64,000 nt of DNA from Sporocytophaga myxococcoides (GCF_000775915.1 NZ_BBLT01000003.1:62001-126000), one strand, 5' to 3'. Counted from the first letter of the stretch, positions 17,445-27,272 are shown. Program-made: numbers and translations. Notes: generated from the sequence alone by a model not told the origin.

Positions 17445-18031
17445 CTGATATGCTTGGAAAGATGGAAGCAATAGTGGTAGGAGGTTCATGGGGAGGAATA
17501 GATGCAGTGATAAAAATACTATCTGCACTTCCTTCTGATTATAAACCTACTATGATTATAGCTCTCCACAGGCCGAAGAATGTTGTTAATTCACTTGAAG
17601 GGATATTAAAGCGATATTCTAAAATACCTTTTTCAGAGCCACAAGACAAGGAGGAAATCAGGTTCAACCATGTTTATCTGGCACCTTCAAACTATCACCT
17701 GTTCATCGAAAAAGAGAGGATCTTCTCCTTGGACGTTTCTCCCCCTGTTAACTATTTCAGGCCATCAATTGATGTGTTGTTTGAAAGTGCTGCCGAGGTT
17801 TACGGGAAATTACTGACCGGAATACTTCTAACAGGTGCGAATAAAGACGGAGGTGATGGAATGAAAACTATTGCAGAAAATGGAGGTTTTACTATTGTTC
17901 AGGACCCTTCTACCGCCGCCTCAGGAATTATGCCTTCGGCCGCGCTTAGATTGATAAAACCTGATTTCCTTGGTAATATTCATTCAATCATAGAATTAAT
18001 TTCGTCAGGGAAAGAATTTATATGGCAATAA
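17441..18031 (+). CDS. cheB: CheB-type methylesterase without receiver domain
   Basis: The 196-residue stand-alone CheB_methylest domain has catalytic Ser16 in GGSWGG, His43 in IALHRPK and the Asp in LTGANKDGGDGM. It removes the methyl groups added by CheR. The N-terminal receiver that controls enterobacterial CheB is absent, so activity must be set another way, perhaps by the adjacent receiver-bearing kinase. I use TTG 17441 as start: a strong AGGAGG sits at 17430-17435, five bases upstream, and the TTGA overlaps the cheR stop. An ATG at 17450 is the alternative. The stop overlaps the next gene by 10 bp. Confidence 0.9.
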   Translation: MTDMLGKMEAIVVGGSWGGIDAVIKILSALPSDYKPTMIIALHRPKNVVNSLEGILKRYSKIPFSEPQDKEEIRFNHVYLAPSNYHLFIEKERIFSLDVSPPVNYFRPSIDVLFESAAEVYGKLLTGILLTGANKDGGDGMKTIAENGGFTIVQDPSTAASGIMPSAALRLIKPDFLGNIHSIIELISSGKEFIWQ

Positions 18032-19635
18032 ATTCAACTCAAGAACTGAATATTCTTTTAGTAGATGACAGACCAGAAAATCTTTTCAGCCTTGAAAAGG
18101 TGCTGGAAGACGAACGTCTTAATCTTAAATTTTTTAAAGCTGATTCAGGAACCGAAGCGCTGAAAATTGCTCTTAAGGAGGAGCTCGCTCTCATTATGCT
18201 TGATGTGCAGATGCCTGGTATGGATGGCTATGAGGTTGCTAAAATTCTTAAAGAAAGCAGTAAAACCAGAAATATACCGGTCATTTTTGTCACTGCTATT
18301 AACTACGAAACTTCATATGTGGTGAAAGGCTATGAGTTTGGGGCAGTAGATTATCTCTTCAAACCGCTGGATCCTCTGATTACAAGAGCTAAAGTTGTTT
18401 CATTCCTTCAGCTTTACAGCCAGCAAAAAGAGCTTGAGTATAAAAATGATGAACTGGAACACCTGGGCTTGCTGGTTAATTTAACAACTGACCTAATGTA
18501 TATCTATGAACCTCATAAAGAAACTTTTATCCATATTAATCCCGCTGTTCAGAATTTCACAGGAAGAAGTCTTGAAGACTTAAATTCTGGTAAATATAAT
18601 AGTACAATTATTGACCCGGAGTTGCTGAACATATTTAAAAATCCCTCCGGACCAAATCAGATTATTCAGAATTATGAACAACAGCATATTGACAAAACCA
18701 ATGAAAATTGCTGGATAAGCTGGTCCTTCATTCTCAACAAAGGCAAGTGGTATGCAGTGGGTAGAAATATAACAGCTAGAAAGGAGTCTGAAGATAAACT
18801 TGCCTTAGCCAATGCAGAACTGGAAAAGAAAGTACAGGACAGAACTGCAGAAATTTCAAAAACCAATAAAGAGCTTAAGTATGAGGTTGATCGAAGGGCT
18901 TATGCTGAAGAACACCTGAGGATTTATAACGATATGCTGGTAGAAAAGAATAAAGAGCTTGACAACTTTGTATACACTGCTTCACATGATCTTAAGCTGC
19001 CAATCGCAAATCTGGAGGGGTTGTTAAAGACGCTAAAGGAAGAAATAACAGAAGGTTCTGATCAAGTGGAGCCTGTATTGAACATGCTTGCTCATTCTGT
19101 AACGCAGTTAAAAGAGACTGTTCAGGATCTTTTAAAAGTAATTCAGGTTCAAAAGGAAAGGATGGAAGAGCCTGATAATTTCGACTGTAAAGAGATTATT
19201 GAAGAAATTAAATTCAGCATTAAAGAACTTATAGAAGAGTCTGGAGCAAAAGTTATTACTGATATTCAAAGGTGTGATGAGCTAAAACTCACTAAGTCTG
19301 ACTTTAGAAGTATTATCTATAACCTTATGTCAAATGCTATAAAATATCGCTCACCCAATAGAATTCCTGAAGTGTTGGTGAAGATGTATGAAACGGATGA
19401 ACACTTTGTGATAAAAGTTTCAGACAATGGTCTGGGAATACCGGAAGATCAGCAACAAAAGCTGTTTTCAATTTTTAAAAGAGTATATAGCCATGTAGAG
19501 GGTAGTGGCATAGGATTATTCATAGTAAAAAAAGCAGTCGAGAGATATAACGGCTACATAACAGTTGAAAGTGCTGTTGACAAAGGTACGGAGTTTAAGA
19601 TATTTTTTAATAAGCCGAAACAAAGCTCTGTTTAA
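18022..19635 (+). CDS. Receiver-PAS-histidine kinase
   Basis: The product has 537 residues and no membrane segment. An N-terminal receiver (about 9-125) carries phospho-Asp61 in LIMLDVQMPGMDG and the KPLDPL loop. A PAS domain follows (about 145-255), then a coiled coil and HisKA with His322 (YTASHDLKLPIANLEGLL), and HATPase_c (about 420-535: NLMSNAIKY, DNGLGIP, GSGIGLFIVKK). This is a soluble hybrid with an input receiver, likely phosphorylated by the membrane kinase encoded at the start of the operon. Its kinase half resembles that of the 1250-residue kinase at 45584. It overlaps cheB by 10 bp, so translation is probably coupled. Confidence 0.92.
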   Translation: MAINSTQELNILLVDDRPENLFSLEKVLEDERLNLKFFKADSGTEALKIALKEELALIMLDVQMPGMDGYEVAKILKESSKTRNIPVIFVTAINYETSYVVKGYEFGAVDYLFKPLDPLITRAKVVSFLQLYSQQKELEYKNDELEHLGLLVNLTTDLMYIYEPHKETFIHINPAVQNFTGRSLEDLNSGKYNSTIIDPELLNIFKNPSGPNQIIQNYEQQHIDKTNENCWISWSFILNKGKWYAVGRNITARKESEDKLALANAELEKKVQDRTAEISKTNKELKYEVDRRAYAEEHLRIYNDMLVEKNKELDNFVYTASHDLKLPIANLEGLLKTLKEEITEGSDQVEPVLNMLAHSVTQLKETVQDLLKVIQVQKERMEEPDNFDCKEIIEEIKFSIKELIEESGAKVITDIQRCDELKLTKSDFRSIIYNLMSNAIKYRSPNRIPEVLVKMYETDEHFVIKVSDNGLGIPEDQQQKLFSIFKRVYSHVEGSGIGLFIVKKAVERYNGYITVESAVDKGTEFKIFFNKPKQSSV

Positions 19636-19705
19636 TAGCTATTGGAAGTTTTGGTCTAAAATCAATAAAAATCAAATTTTCCTTTAAGTACTTGCTGATT
19701 AATGC

Positions 19706-19713
19706 TAATTTTG
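19706..19713 (+). promoter_or_regulatory. Possible -7 element (TAATTTTG)
   Basis: TAATTTTG matches TAnnTTTG and lies 48 bp before the ATG at 19761. No -33 TTG is at the usual distance. The string ACTTGCTGATT occurs twice here (about 19690 and 19730). Confidence 0.3.
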
Positions 19714-19760
19714 TATTCTTTTTAAAACTACTTGCTGATTTATTAATTTTTTTATTTTTT

Positions 19761-21626
19761 ATGAAACACTACAAATTTGGTATTCTGCTAATCTTGTTGT
19801 CAATAATACGGTTTGGACAAGCCCAAATAATTAATGGATATGGCAAGGTAAGTTCTATAAATATTGATAATACAACAGTTTTATTATCAAATGTATCAGA
19901 GACTGGTTCTTCATTTGAGGATGGGAGTCTGGTCGTAATTATGCAGATGCAGGATGATATAATTTCTTCAGTGCAAAACAGTAGTTCTTTTGGAGATTTT
20001 TCGAACATTAAAGCTGCTGGTCAATATGAATTTGCTGTTATAGCTTCCCATACTGAGACATCTTCAGTTCCAGCATCAATCGTTTTTACAAAACCACTGA
20101 AGAATATATATACTACAGGGCCAAATAGTTCTGTCCAGATTATAACGTTTCCAATGCTTGGCAATCCTGACTATACTTTAACTGGAACACTTTCTCCCAA
20201 GGCATGGGATGGTAACACCGGAGGTGTGCTGGCCTTTGGTGTGAATAGAGACTTAATAATGATGGGAAACCTAAATGCTAATGGCATGGGATTTAGGGGA
20301 GGGGTAGTGTCTAAAGACTTCTTTGCAGCTATAGGCTGTAACGGCACTGTTTATGCAACGTCAGATGATAGGTTTGGGGGTAAAGGAGAAGGTGTATATA
20401 AGAGTATTAATCAGGACTATAATTATGGGAGAGGCAAGATAATTAATGGCGGTGGTGGTGGTGGGAGAGATATTAATGGTGGTGGTGCTGGTGGTGGAAA
20501 TTATACAAATGGCGGAGCTGCAGGACCGGGATATATATCCACACCAGAAGGGTGTGATCCGGAAGTTGGTGGTCTCGGCGGTCTGGACCTTGCATTATAT
20601 ATTGATAATCACTGCAGAGTATTTATGGGCGGCGGCGGCGGTGGTGGACAACAAAATAATGGCTATTCGTCTCGTGGAGGTAATGGAGGCGGTATAATCA
20701 TTATCAATTCAAATTCAATAAAAGTTAATGGTTGTGCATCAATTACAGCTAACGGTGAAAATGCTCTTAATGTATTGAATGACGGGGCAGGTGGAGGCGG
20801 AGCTGGAGGAACCATAATTATTAATACAAAAGAATGGATATTTAATTCTGCATGTTTAAATGTTGTGGCTAACGGTGGAAACGGAGGGAATGTAAATTTT
20901 CATTTAACACATGCAGGAGGAGGAGGTGGTGGTCAGGGTGCTATAATATTTAATGATAAAGCTCTCACTTCAGGAACTGTAGTAACCAAGGCGGGCCTTG
21001 GTGGATGTAATCAAACAGGTTGTGCTTCCAAAGCATTTTCTGGGGGAGGAAACTTGAATGATGGAGTGCTTTCACTGAAAGCCTGTGATACGATACTTCC
21101 CGTTCAGTTTTTGGATTTTAAACTTTATTATCCTGACAAAGAGTCTGTGCTCCTTAATTGGTCTACTGCCAGCGAAAAAAATAATAGTTTCTTTGAAGTT
21201 CAGAAAAGCATTAACGGTATAGACTGGAAAGCTTTAGGGTTAATCAAGGGAGCCGGCAATAGCCAAGGGGTTTTGCATTATGAATATTTAGAGACCAGCG
21301 GCTCATCTGGATATTTCAGAATTAAACAAGTGGATTTTAATGGCGATGTTTCTTTCAGTAAAATATTGTATTCAGGAAATATCTTATTTAATAACTTAAT
21401 GATCAGTCCCAATCCTACCTCTGGAAACGTGCTGATCCAAGGCGTTGATTTGAAAGTAGTTCAGCTGGAAGTCTTTAATTCCTTAGGAGAAGCTGTCACA
21501 CCTCAACTTAAACAACTTTCCGAAGGTGTTATAATGGAAACTCAAGCATGGCAGTCAGGAATCTATTTTGTTAAGGTAAATAATTTCTTTGAACAAAAGG
21601 TATTAAAGCTTATAGTAGAAAACTGA
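19761..21626 (+). CDS. Glycine-rich T9SS cargo protein
   Basis: I start at ATG 19761 (MKHYKFGILLILL…GQAQ), which gives a clean signal peptide; the frame is open back to 19692. The mature 600-residue protein has an N-terminal beta-rich region. A long block (about 240-420) follows, containing repeated glycine tracts (GGGGGG, GGGGAGG, GGAAG) alternating with parallel-beta-like strands such as GGIIIINSNSIKVNG and GGTIIINTKEW. A beta-sandwich (LNWSTASEKNNSFFEVQKS) leads to a type A T9SS sorting domain (SPNPTSGNVLIQG…GIYFVKV). The glycine/strand alternation resembles surface filament or adhesin proteins. No enzyme motif is visible. Confidence 0.8.
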   Translation: MKHYKFGILLILLSIIRFGQAQIINGYGKVSSINIDNTTVLLSNVSETGSSFEDGSLVVIMQMQDDIISSVQNSSSFGDFSNIKAAGQYEFAVIASHTETSSVPASIVFTKPLKNIYTTGPNSSVQIITFPMLGNPDYTLTGTLSPKAWDGNTGGVLAFGVNRDLIMMGNLNANGMGFRGGVVSKDFFAAIGCNGTVYATSDDRFGGKGEGVYKSINQDYNYGRGKIINGGGGGGRDINGGGAGGGNYTNGGAAGPGYISTPEGCDPEVGGLGGLDLALYIDNHCRVFMGGGGGGGQQNNGYSSRGGNGGGIIIINSNSIKVNGCASITANGENALNVLNDGAGGGGAGGTIIINTKEWIFNSACLNVVANGGNGGNVNFHLTHAGGGGGGQGAIIFNDKALTSGTVVTKAGLGGCNQTGCASKAFSGGGNLNDGVLSLKACDTILPVQFLDFKLYYPDKESVLLNWSTASEKNNSFFEVQKSINGIDWKALGLIKGAGNSQGVLHYEYLETSGSSGYFRIKQVDFNGDVSFSKILYSGNILFNNLMISPNPTSGNVLIQGVDLKVVQLEVFNSLGEAVTPQLKQLSEGVIMETQAWQSGIYFVKVNNFFEQKVLKLIVEN

Positions 21627-22090
21627 GTTTAAAATTATTTGATTTTAAAAAATAACAGACAATACGCATGTTTTCTTTTTCAAGGACACCACAGTCTCTT
21701 TAGGATAAGACTTTCATAGGTTCAATTTCGTTCGTTGTTTTATTGGTTGAATTATTAAAAAAAGAATGAGTCTATAGTGTACCTTAACCAGGATTCGGAA
21801 TTTTACTTTGCTTTTGAAAATATTCCTCTACTTTAAGAATCAAATTGTTTAAATAATAAGATTGAGAGCTATATCATTCAGGAGTGGAGGATTTATAGAG
21901 AAGTGTAATCAAACACTTGGACCTATTAAAATAGCTAGGTCTATTCAAACTTTTTATATTATCATCCTTCTCACAACTACATAGTTAAGGGAGAGGCGAT
22001 AGTATTTTTTTTCATAGAAGAACTATCCTCTTATTTCTAAAAACAATCATTTGAGCTTGACTGTTAATTTTTTATCCAACAGCACTAGCT
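21627..22090. other. Intergenic region without a recognisable gene
   Basis: About 460 bp. Just after the stop lies an AT-only inverted repeat, TTTAAAAT (21628-21635) with ATTTTAAA (21642-21649), which could be a weak terminator. The rest shows no ORF or motif I can support. Confidence 0.45.
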
Positions 22091-25000
22091 ATGATAATTT
22101 CTTATCGGTTATCGGTCATGACATTGGTCATGATATTTATTCAATTCGTTTTTGTTGATGCGTTTTCCCAGACTGAGAATAAATATTGTATAGTTTATAA
22201 GTCCGGTCAATATTGTCCTGAAGAGGGCGATAATCTTTCTGAAAAAATAAAAACCCTAAGAAGCAATCACCAGGAATATATACTTATACAGTTCTTTGAA
22301 CTTCCAGATGAATCAGTACAGACTCAATTAAAAAATGCAGGCACTACCCTACTGAAGTATGTTCCGAATTTTGCCTATTGGGCTTCATTTAAAAGGGCCC
22401 TTACAGACGAAGAGATAAAAAAGTTTAAAATTAGAAGTATTGAAAAAATTTTACCAGAACATAAAATAGACAATAAGCTCAATGATCAAGCGAATAAGGA
22501 AAAGCGGACATTTACTGAAGTAGAAGTAACATATTTTCAGAATGCCGATACTATACGTCTTAAGCAATCCTTAGCTAATCTTGGAGCCGAAATTGTAAAA
22601 GCATCTCCATTGCAAAATAGCCTTATAGTTAGAATTTCTGGAGGAAGGATTCAGGCATTGGCATCTATTCCTCAGATTTCTTATATCATGCCTGCCCCTC
22701 CCAAGCCTGAGCATAGCAATTTTATATCTGTAAATCAGCATAGAAGTAATGTGCTTCAATCTGATTTTGCTGCTCAAAGAGACTTATCAGGAAAAGGACT
22801 TACAGTTGGTATCGATGACGAAGGATCGATTGGAATTCATCAGGATCTTAAACCTTTGAGAATTACCAACCTTTCTCCACCAGCTGTTAATAATCACGCA
22901 ACACATGTAGCGGGTACCACCGGAGGCTCAGGTAATATTGATCCGAGGGCAAAAGGAACTGCGTTTAATGCAAATCTTGTTGCACAAAGTTTTCCGGAGC
23001 TGATCAATAATGGTCCTTCCTACTACAAGACATATGGAATGACCATTACAAACAACTCTTATGGTTACCTGTCCTATTGGGGTGTTTACGATAACTCAAG
23101 TAATTATACAGATAAAACTCAGGACAATTTATTAAGTCCTGGTCTGCTACATGTGGTTGCTACGCACAATGGTGGTTCTGCAGGGTTTTATACAGTAAGC
23201 TCAGGATGGGCTACTGCAAAAAATGTTTTATCAGTGGGGTCTGTAAATGAGCATGATGTAGTTTCCGGATTTTCCGGTAAAGGACCGGTTAATGATGGTA
23301 GACTTAAGCCAGAAATAGTCGGGCTTGGTGAATCTGTATATTCAACAGTGCCAGGAAATGGCTACGTTTATATGTCGGGTACAAGTATGGCTTGTCCGGG
23401 TGTCACTGGAAGTGTTACGCTCTTATACGAAAGATATCGTCAACTGAAAGGCAGCATACCCAATGCAGATATTATAAAAGCATTGGTTTGTAATACTGCA
23501 GATGATCTTGGAAATACCGGGCCTGATTTTTCTTATGGCTTTGGAAGAATAAACTCAAAGAGAGCAGTTGAAGCGTTGGAAGCTAATTTATATTTTGAAA
23601 ATACTATAAGTCAGGGGCAAAATAGGACACATACCATTAATGTTCCGAGTGGTACGGGTCAGCTTCGCGTCTTATTGTACTGGAAAGATAAAGAAGGTGC
23701 AGAGTTTAGCTCCGTAAATCTAGTTAATAACCTTGACTTTCAGATTACAAAGTCTCCTAACACCTATCTGCCATGGGTTTTATCTCCGTCTAATCCGGGA
23801 AACCCAGCAGTACGCGGGGTTGATAATCTTAACAACATTGAGCAGATAACTATCGATAAGCCTGATGCTGGAAATTATACTGTTAACATTAAAGGAACGG
23901 CTATTCCTTTTGGGCCGCAGAGATATGTTGTTGCCTATGAGTTCTTAAAACCATTTGTTGCGCTGACTTTCCCTTATGGAAACGAGTCGCTTATACCAAA
24001 TGAGTATACTCAGATTCGCTGGGATGCTTTTGGTACGGGAAATTACACTGTTGAGTACTCAACAAATAACGGGGGGGCCTGGATAAACATAGCATCAAAT
24101 GTTCCGGCTCAGCAACATTACCAGGATTGGTTTGTACCTTCTGGTCCTGCTGCATTGCTGGTTCGGGTGAGAAGCAGCTCATATTCCAGCCAGAGTTTAA
24201 GAAACATTTCTGTTCTGGGTGTTCCTTCAAATCTCAGGGCTTCTAATCCATCTACCGGTGCAATTAAGTTAGAATGGAATCCTGTGCCGGGAGCAAGTTC
24301 TTATGATGTTTATTTGTTGGAACCACAGGACAAGGTTATTGAGTTTGAAGGTACATCAACCACTACATCTTATGTTTTTCAGAACAGACCACTAGGCGTT
24401 GATAATGAGGTTTGGATGAGTGTAAGGGCCAGAACGGCTTCAGGAATCATTAGTGAAAGAGCTTATGCAATAAACAAATCAGCGATTGAAGTACAGGGCT
24501 TGTGTAATGCATCAGGTACAATCACACGCGAGGTCTGGACTTCAGTCGGGGGAACTCTTGTTTCAAATATTCCCTTAAATACTTCCCCTAACCAGACAAG
24601 CTCCTTAACGACTTTCGAGGCACCGACAAATTTTGGTGTCAACTACGGACAAAGAATTCGTGGTTCTATCTGCGCACCTTTATCGGGAAATTATATCTTC
24701 TGGATTTCAAGCAACGATAACAGTGAGCTTTGGCTAAGCACGGATAATACACCTGCCAATAAAGTAAAAATCGCAAGTGTTACAGGATATACAGCTGTGA
24801 GAGAATGGACTAAGTATCCTTCTCAACGCTCCGTATCCATCCCACTTGTAGGAGGAAAAACGTATTATATAGAAGCATTGCATAAACAGGGAGCTAATGC
24901 AGATAACCTTGCTGTAGGTTGGCAATTACCTGATGGTACTCTGGAGCGGCCGATTCCGGGAAGTCGTCTCTCTCCTTTTGGCACACCTCAGGCCCCCCCA

Positions 25001-25720
25001 GTTCAACATGGTTTGTTAGGTACCTATTTTAAAGATGTTAATTTTAATCAGGTAGGATATACAAGAGTAGACTCTGTAGTCAATTTTGATTTTGGAACAA
25101 ACAACCCTGCTCCTAATATAGGTGCGGATAAATTTTCAATAAGATGGACTGGCCAAGTGGAGCCGGTTTACACTGAGCAATACAGGTTTTATACTACCTC
25201 CAATGATGGAGTGAGATTAAAGGTGAATGGTGTTCAGGTAATTAATAATTTTACAGATCATCCGCCCACTGAAAATAGTGGAGTCATCAATCTTGTTTCA
25301 GGTCAGAAGTACGATATTGTGCTGGAGTACTTTGAGAATGTAGGTAGTGCAGTAATATCGCTTTCTTGGTCCAGCCCAAGCCAGGCCAAACAAATTATAC
25401 CTTCTGCCAGATTGACTCCAGCCGACACAGATAGCAAAATCGCTTCTTTTGATTTGCCTTTGAATGCAAGAAATATTGTAGTATATCCTAATCCGGCTGA
25501 TTACAAATTAAATATTTGGGCTCCAGGTTCAGAGGCTGGAGATGTCCAGCTGGAGATACTCGATATGAATGGAGCACAATTGCTCAGTGAGGAGTTTATT
25601 GTAAACGACACAGATTATCCGATTGAGCTGAATATCTCAAATATACCGAGTGGATTTTACATGTTTGTCATTAAAACAAACAGTTTTAAAGAAGTTAGGA
25701 AGTTCAGTGTTTTGAGATAA
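22091..25720 (+). CDS. Subtilisin-like (S8) serine protease with PA14 modules and T9SS sorting domain
   Basis: The product has 1209 residues. A signal peptide (about 1-26) is followed by a propeptide-like region. The S8 catalytic domain carries the Asp at 242/243 (VGIDDEGS), His269 in NNHATHVAGT and Ser432 in SGTSMACP. Then come a beta-sandwich P-domain-like region (about 500-625), a further sandwich, a fibronectin III-like module (about 715-800) and two PA14-like modules (about 825-965 and 985-1115; each with a SNDNSELWLS or SNDGVRLKVNG calcium/glycan loop). A type A T9SS domain ends the protein (VVYPNPADYKLNIW). It is predicted to be an extracellular protease whose PA14 modules bind carbohydrate. 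It stands alone with a terminator after it. Confidence 0.92.
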   Translation: MIISYRLSVMTLVMIFIQFVFVDAFSQTENKYCIVYKSGQYCPEEGDNLSEKIKTLRSNHQEYILIQFFELPDESVQTQLKNAGTTLLKYVPNFAYWASFKRALTDEEIKKFKIRSIEKILPEHKIDNKLNDQANKEKRTFTEVEVTYFQNADTIRLKQSLANLGAEIVKASPLQNSLIVRISGGRIQALASIPQISYIMPAPPKPEHSNFISVNQHRSNVLQSDFAAQRDLSGKGLTVGIDDEGSIGIHQDLKPLRITNLSPPAVNNHATHVAGTTGGSGNIDPRAKGTAFNANLVAQSFPELINNGPSYYKTYGMTITNNSYGYLSYWGVYDNSSNYTDKTQDNLLSPGLLHVVATHNGGSAGFYTVSSGWATAKNVLSVGSVNEHDVVSGFSGKGPVNDGRLKPEIVGLGESVYSTVPGNGYVYMSGTSMACPGVTGSVTLLYERYRQLKGSIPNADIIKALVCNTADDLGNTGPDFSYGFGRINSKRAVEALEANLYFENTISQGQNRTHTINVPSGTGQLRVLLYWKDKEGAEFSSVNLVNNLDFQITKSPNTYLPWVLSPSNPGNPAVRGVDNLNNIEQITIDKPDAGNYTVNIKGTAIPFGPQRYVVAYEFLKPFVALTFPYGNESLIPNEYTQIRWDAFGTGNYTVEYSTNNGGAWINIASNVPAQQHYQDWFVPSGPAALLVRVRSSSYSSQSLRNISVLGVPSNLRASNPSTGAIKLEWNPVPGASSYDVYLLEPQDKVIEFEGTSTTTSYVFQNRPLGVDNEVWMSVRARTASGIISERAYAINKSAIEVQGLCNASGTITREVWTSVGGTLVSNIPLNTSPNQTSSLTTFEAPTNFGVNYGQRIRGSICAPLSGNYIFWISSNDNSELWLSTDNTPANKVKIASVTGYTAVREWTKYPSQRSVSIPLVGGKTYYIEALHKQGANADNLAVGWQLPDGTLERPIPGSRLSPFGTPQAPPVQHGLLGTYFKDVNFNQVGYTRVDSVVNFDFGTNNPAPNIGADKFSIRWTGQVEPVYTEQYRFYTTSNDGVRLKVNGVQVINNFTDHPPTENSGVINLVSGQKYDIVLEYFENVGSAVISLSWSSPSQAKQIIPSARLTPADTDSKIASFDLPLNARNIVVYPNPADYKLNIWAPGSEAGDVQLEILDMNGAQLLSEEFIVNDTDYPIELNISNIPSGFYMFVIKTNSFKEVRKFSVLR

Positions 25721-25744
25721 GATAATTGGTGCAGAAGTTTAATT

Positions 25745-25783
25745 AAAGTTGCCAGTCAGAAGTTTTTGATTGGCAGCTTTTTT
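25745..25783 (+). terminator. Rho-independent terminator after the S8 protease
   Basis: AAAGTTGCCAGTC (25745-25757) pairs with GATTGGCAGCTTT (25768-25780) through two G-T wobbles, followed by Ts. The next 310 bp up to the Rnk-like gene hold no recognisable gene. Confidence 0.7.
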
Positions 25784-26096
25784 ACCTAGTATTAATATTA
25801 TAGTTTCGATATAAAGAATGGCATATCGTTGGTTAATACTTGATCATATAAAAGATATCTGAGAAAATTCTCCGAATAAGCCAACACCTTTTATTATTCA
25901 TAATATCATTCCTTTTTTTCTATAATTTTTTAAGTTCTTCGATTTTTTTTAGGTTTTAGGTCTCAGTCTTCGATTGGCAGATTTATTATTGATGCCTTCG
26001 TTTTAAATGATAGCTGCCATAAAGAGAACTACAATCCATTGACTTTTGTATAAATTATAAGGGAAGTAAAATCTTGAAACCAATAAATCAAGGATT

Positions 26097-26507
26097 ATGG
26101 GAAATTTGGTCATGAACAGACTTGATTATGCACGTATTAAAAAGAGCATTATCGATTTAAAGCAATCCAGGGCAATAAGTCCTAAGGAGCTTGAAAAGCT
26201 TAATGGAGAGTTAAATGCAGCTCAGATTGTAGATCCGGAAAAGGTGCCAATTGATGTGGTTACTATGAATTCTATAGTCAGAATTTTGTTCCGCAATTCA
26301 GGAAAAGTACTTCAGTTTAAAATAGTATATCCGGACGAAGCAAATCTCAAGGAAAATAAAATATCTATCTTTTCGCCCGTTGCCACTGCCTTACTTGGTT
26401 ATAGAGCTGGCGACGAGGTTGACTGGATAGTTCCTGGCGGAGCTACAAAAATTTTTATTGAAGAAATAATTTATCAACCGGAAGCATCAGGGAATTTTAA
26501 CCAATGA
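26097..26507 (+). CDS. rnk: Rnk/GreA-family transcription factor (nucleoside diphosphate kinase regulator-like)
   Basis: The product has 136 residues. The N-terminal helical pair is short (MNRLDYARIKKSII…LEKLNGELNAAQIV). The C-terminal GreA/GreB-type FKBP-like domain carries the Rnk hallmarks VPIDVVTMNSIVRI, FSPVATALLGYRAGDEVDWIVPGGATK and the terminal YQPEASG. Rnk binds RNA polymerase at the secondary channel without the acidic tip that drives cleavage. Start could also be the internal ATG at 26112. The gene's stop directly abuts that of the convergent Zn-ribbon gene with no spacer, so the two transcripts must overlap. Confidence 0.88.
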   Translation: MGNLVMNRLDYARIKKSIIDLKQSRAISPKELEKLNGELNAAQIVDPEKVPIDVVTMNSIVRILFRNSGKVLQFKIVYPDEANLKENKISIFSPVATALLGYRAGDEVDWIVPGGATKIFIEEIIYQPEASGNFNQ

Positions 26508-27122
26508 TTAGGAGATTAAAATCTTTTGTATCTGAAGATATTTGGTAAATTCCGCAATCATGGTAGAAACCTGCTGATCCTTGCGGTCCATTTCCATTGC
26601 CTCAAGATCTGATTGTTCAATGACTGGCTTTAAGGTATATAGACTTTCGTCCAGTTGTTTGATCATTTCCAGAGAATGCATTTTTTCATCTTCTTCTACT
26701 TCATTATTCATTATTTTAAGCATGAAATCCGCTTTAAGATGATCTATGAAAGCGAGCATATCCCATGGGTTATTGGGACGGTTCCAGACAAAGGATATGT
26801 TGCATCTTCTACATTTGTATTTATTGAATTTCCATCCCTTTTCATTCACATCCAAAGCCATGTATTTGAGATGTTCATTGCTTGAGCAATGCGGGCAAGA
26901 TGCATTGTCTTTAACAATGTTTTTCAGAATCTCTCTTTTATTAAGAATACTTTTTCTGGTCTCCGCATGTTCATATATTATACCTGACAAGCGCTCGCAT
27001 GCCTCTACTACACTTTTAAACTCATCAGACAGAGTGCCTTCTTCAATCATAAGTTCAGCTTTTTTCCTGAAATGATTGGTAAGTTTTATCAGTTCTCTTT
27101 CTTTGTCGTTTAATTGGTTCAT
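26508..27122 (-). CDS. Helical protein with a CxxC...CxxC zinc ribbon, unknown function
   Basis: The product has 204 residues. A helical, charged N-terminus (1-75) is followed by a zinc-ribbon-like element: CPHC, about 24 residues, then CRRC (residues about 78-110). A conserved-looking WNRPNNPWDMLAFIDHL and another acidic helical region end the protein. No signal peptide or membrane segment is present. I do not recognise the family. The four-cysteine ribbon and lysine/arginine content suggest nucleic-acid or protein binding. Convergent and directly adjacent to the Rnk-like gene; the last codon pair of each gene touches. Confidence 0.65.
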   Translation of the reverse strand: MNQLNDKERELIKLTNHFRKKAELMIEEGTLSDEFKSVVEACERLSGIIYEHAETRKSILNKREILKNIVKDNASCPHCSSNEHLKYMALDVNEKGWKFNKYKCRRCNISFVWNRPNNPWDMLAFIDHLKADFMLKIMNNEVEEDEKMHSLEMIKQLDESLYTLKPVIEQSDLEAMEMDRKDQQVSTMIAEFTKYLQIQKILIS

Positions 27123-27225
27123 CAGAATGATGTATTTGAATATGTGAGTATTAAAGATGGGTTATTAAATGATAATATCAAAAAGGAGTGCTTATGAAGT
27201 TGACTTTTGCTTTGTTTAAACAAAA

Positions 27226-27252
27226 AAAGAAGGCGAATGGCCTTCTTTTTTA
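27226..27252. terminator. Bidirectional terminator
   Basis: AGAAGGC (27228-27234) pairs with GCCTTCT (27240-27246) with A and T tracts on either side. It lies just downstream of the minus-strand lipoprotein gene ending at 27273. Confidence 0.75.
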
Positions 27253-27272
27253 TAAAATATAATACAAATCGT

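Noticed and set aside
20446-20697. Plus-strand ORF inside the glycine-rich gene in another frame
   Set aside because: Its valine-rich product is a by-product of the GGN codon bias of the real gene.
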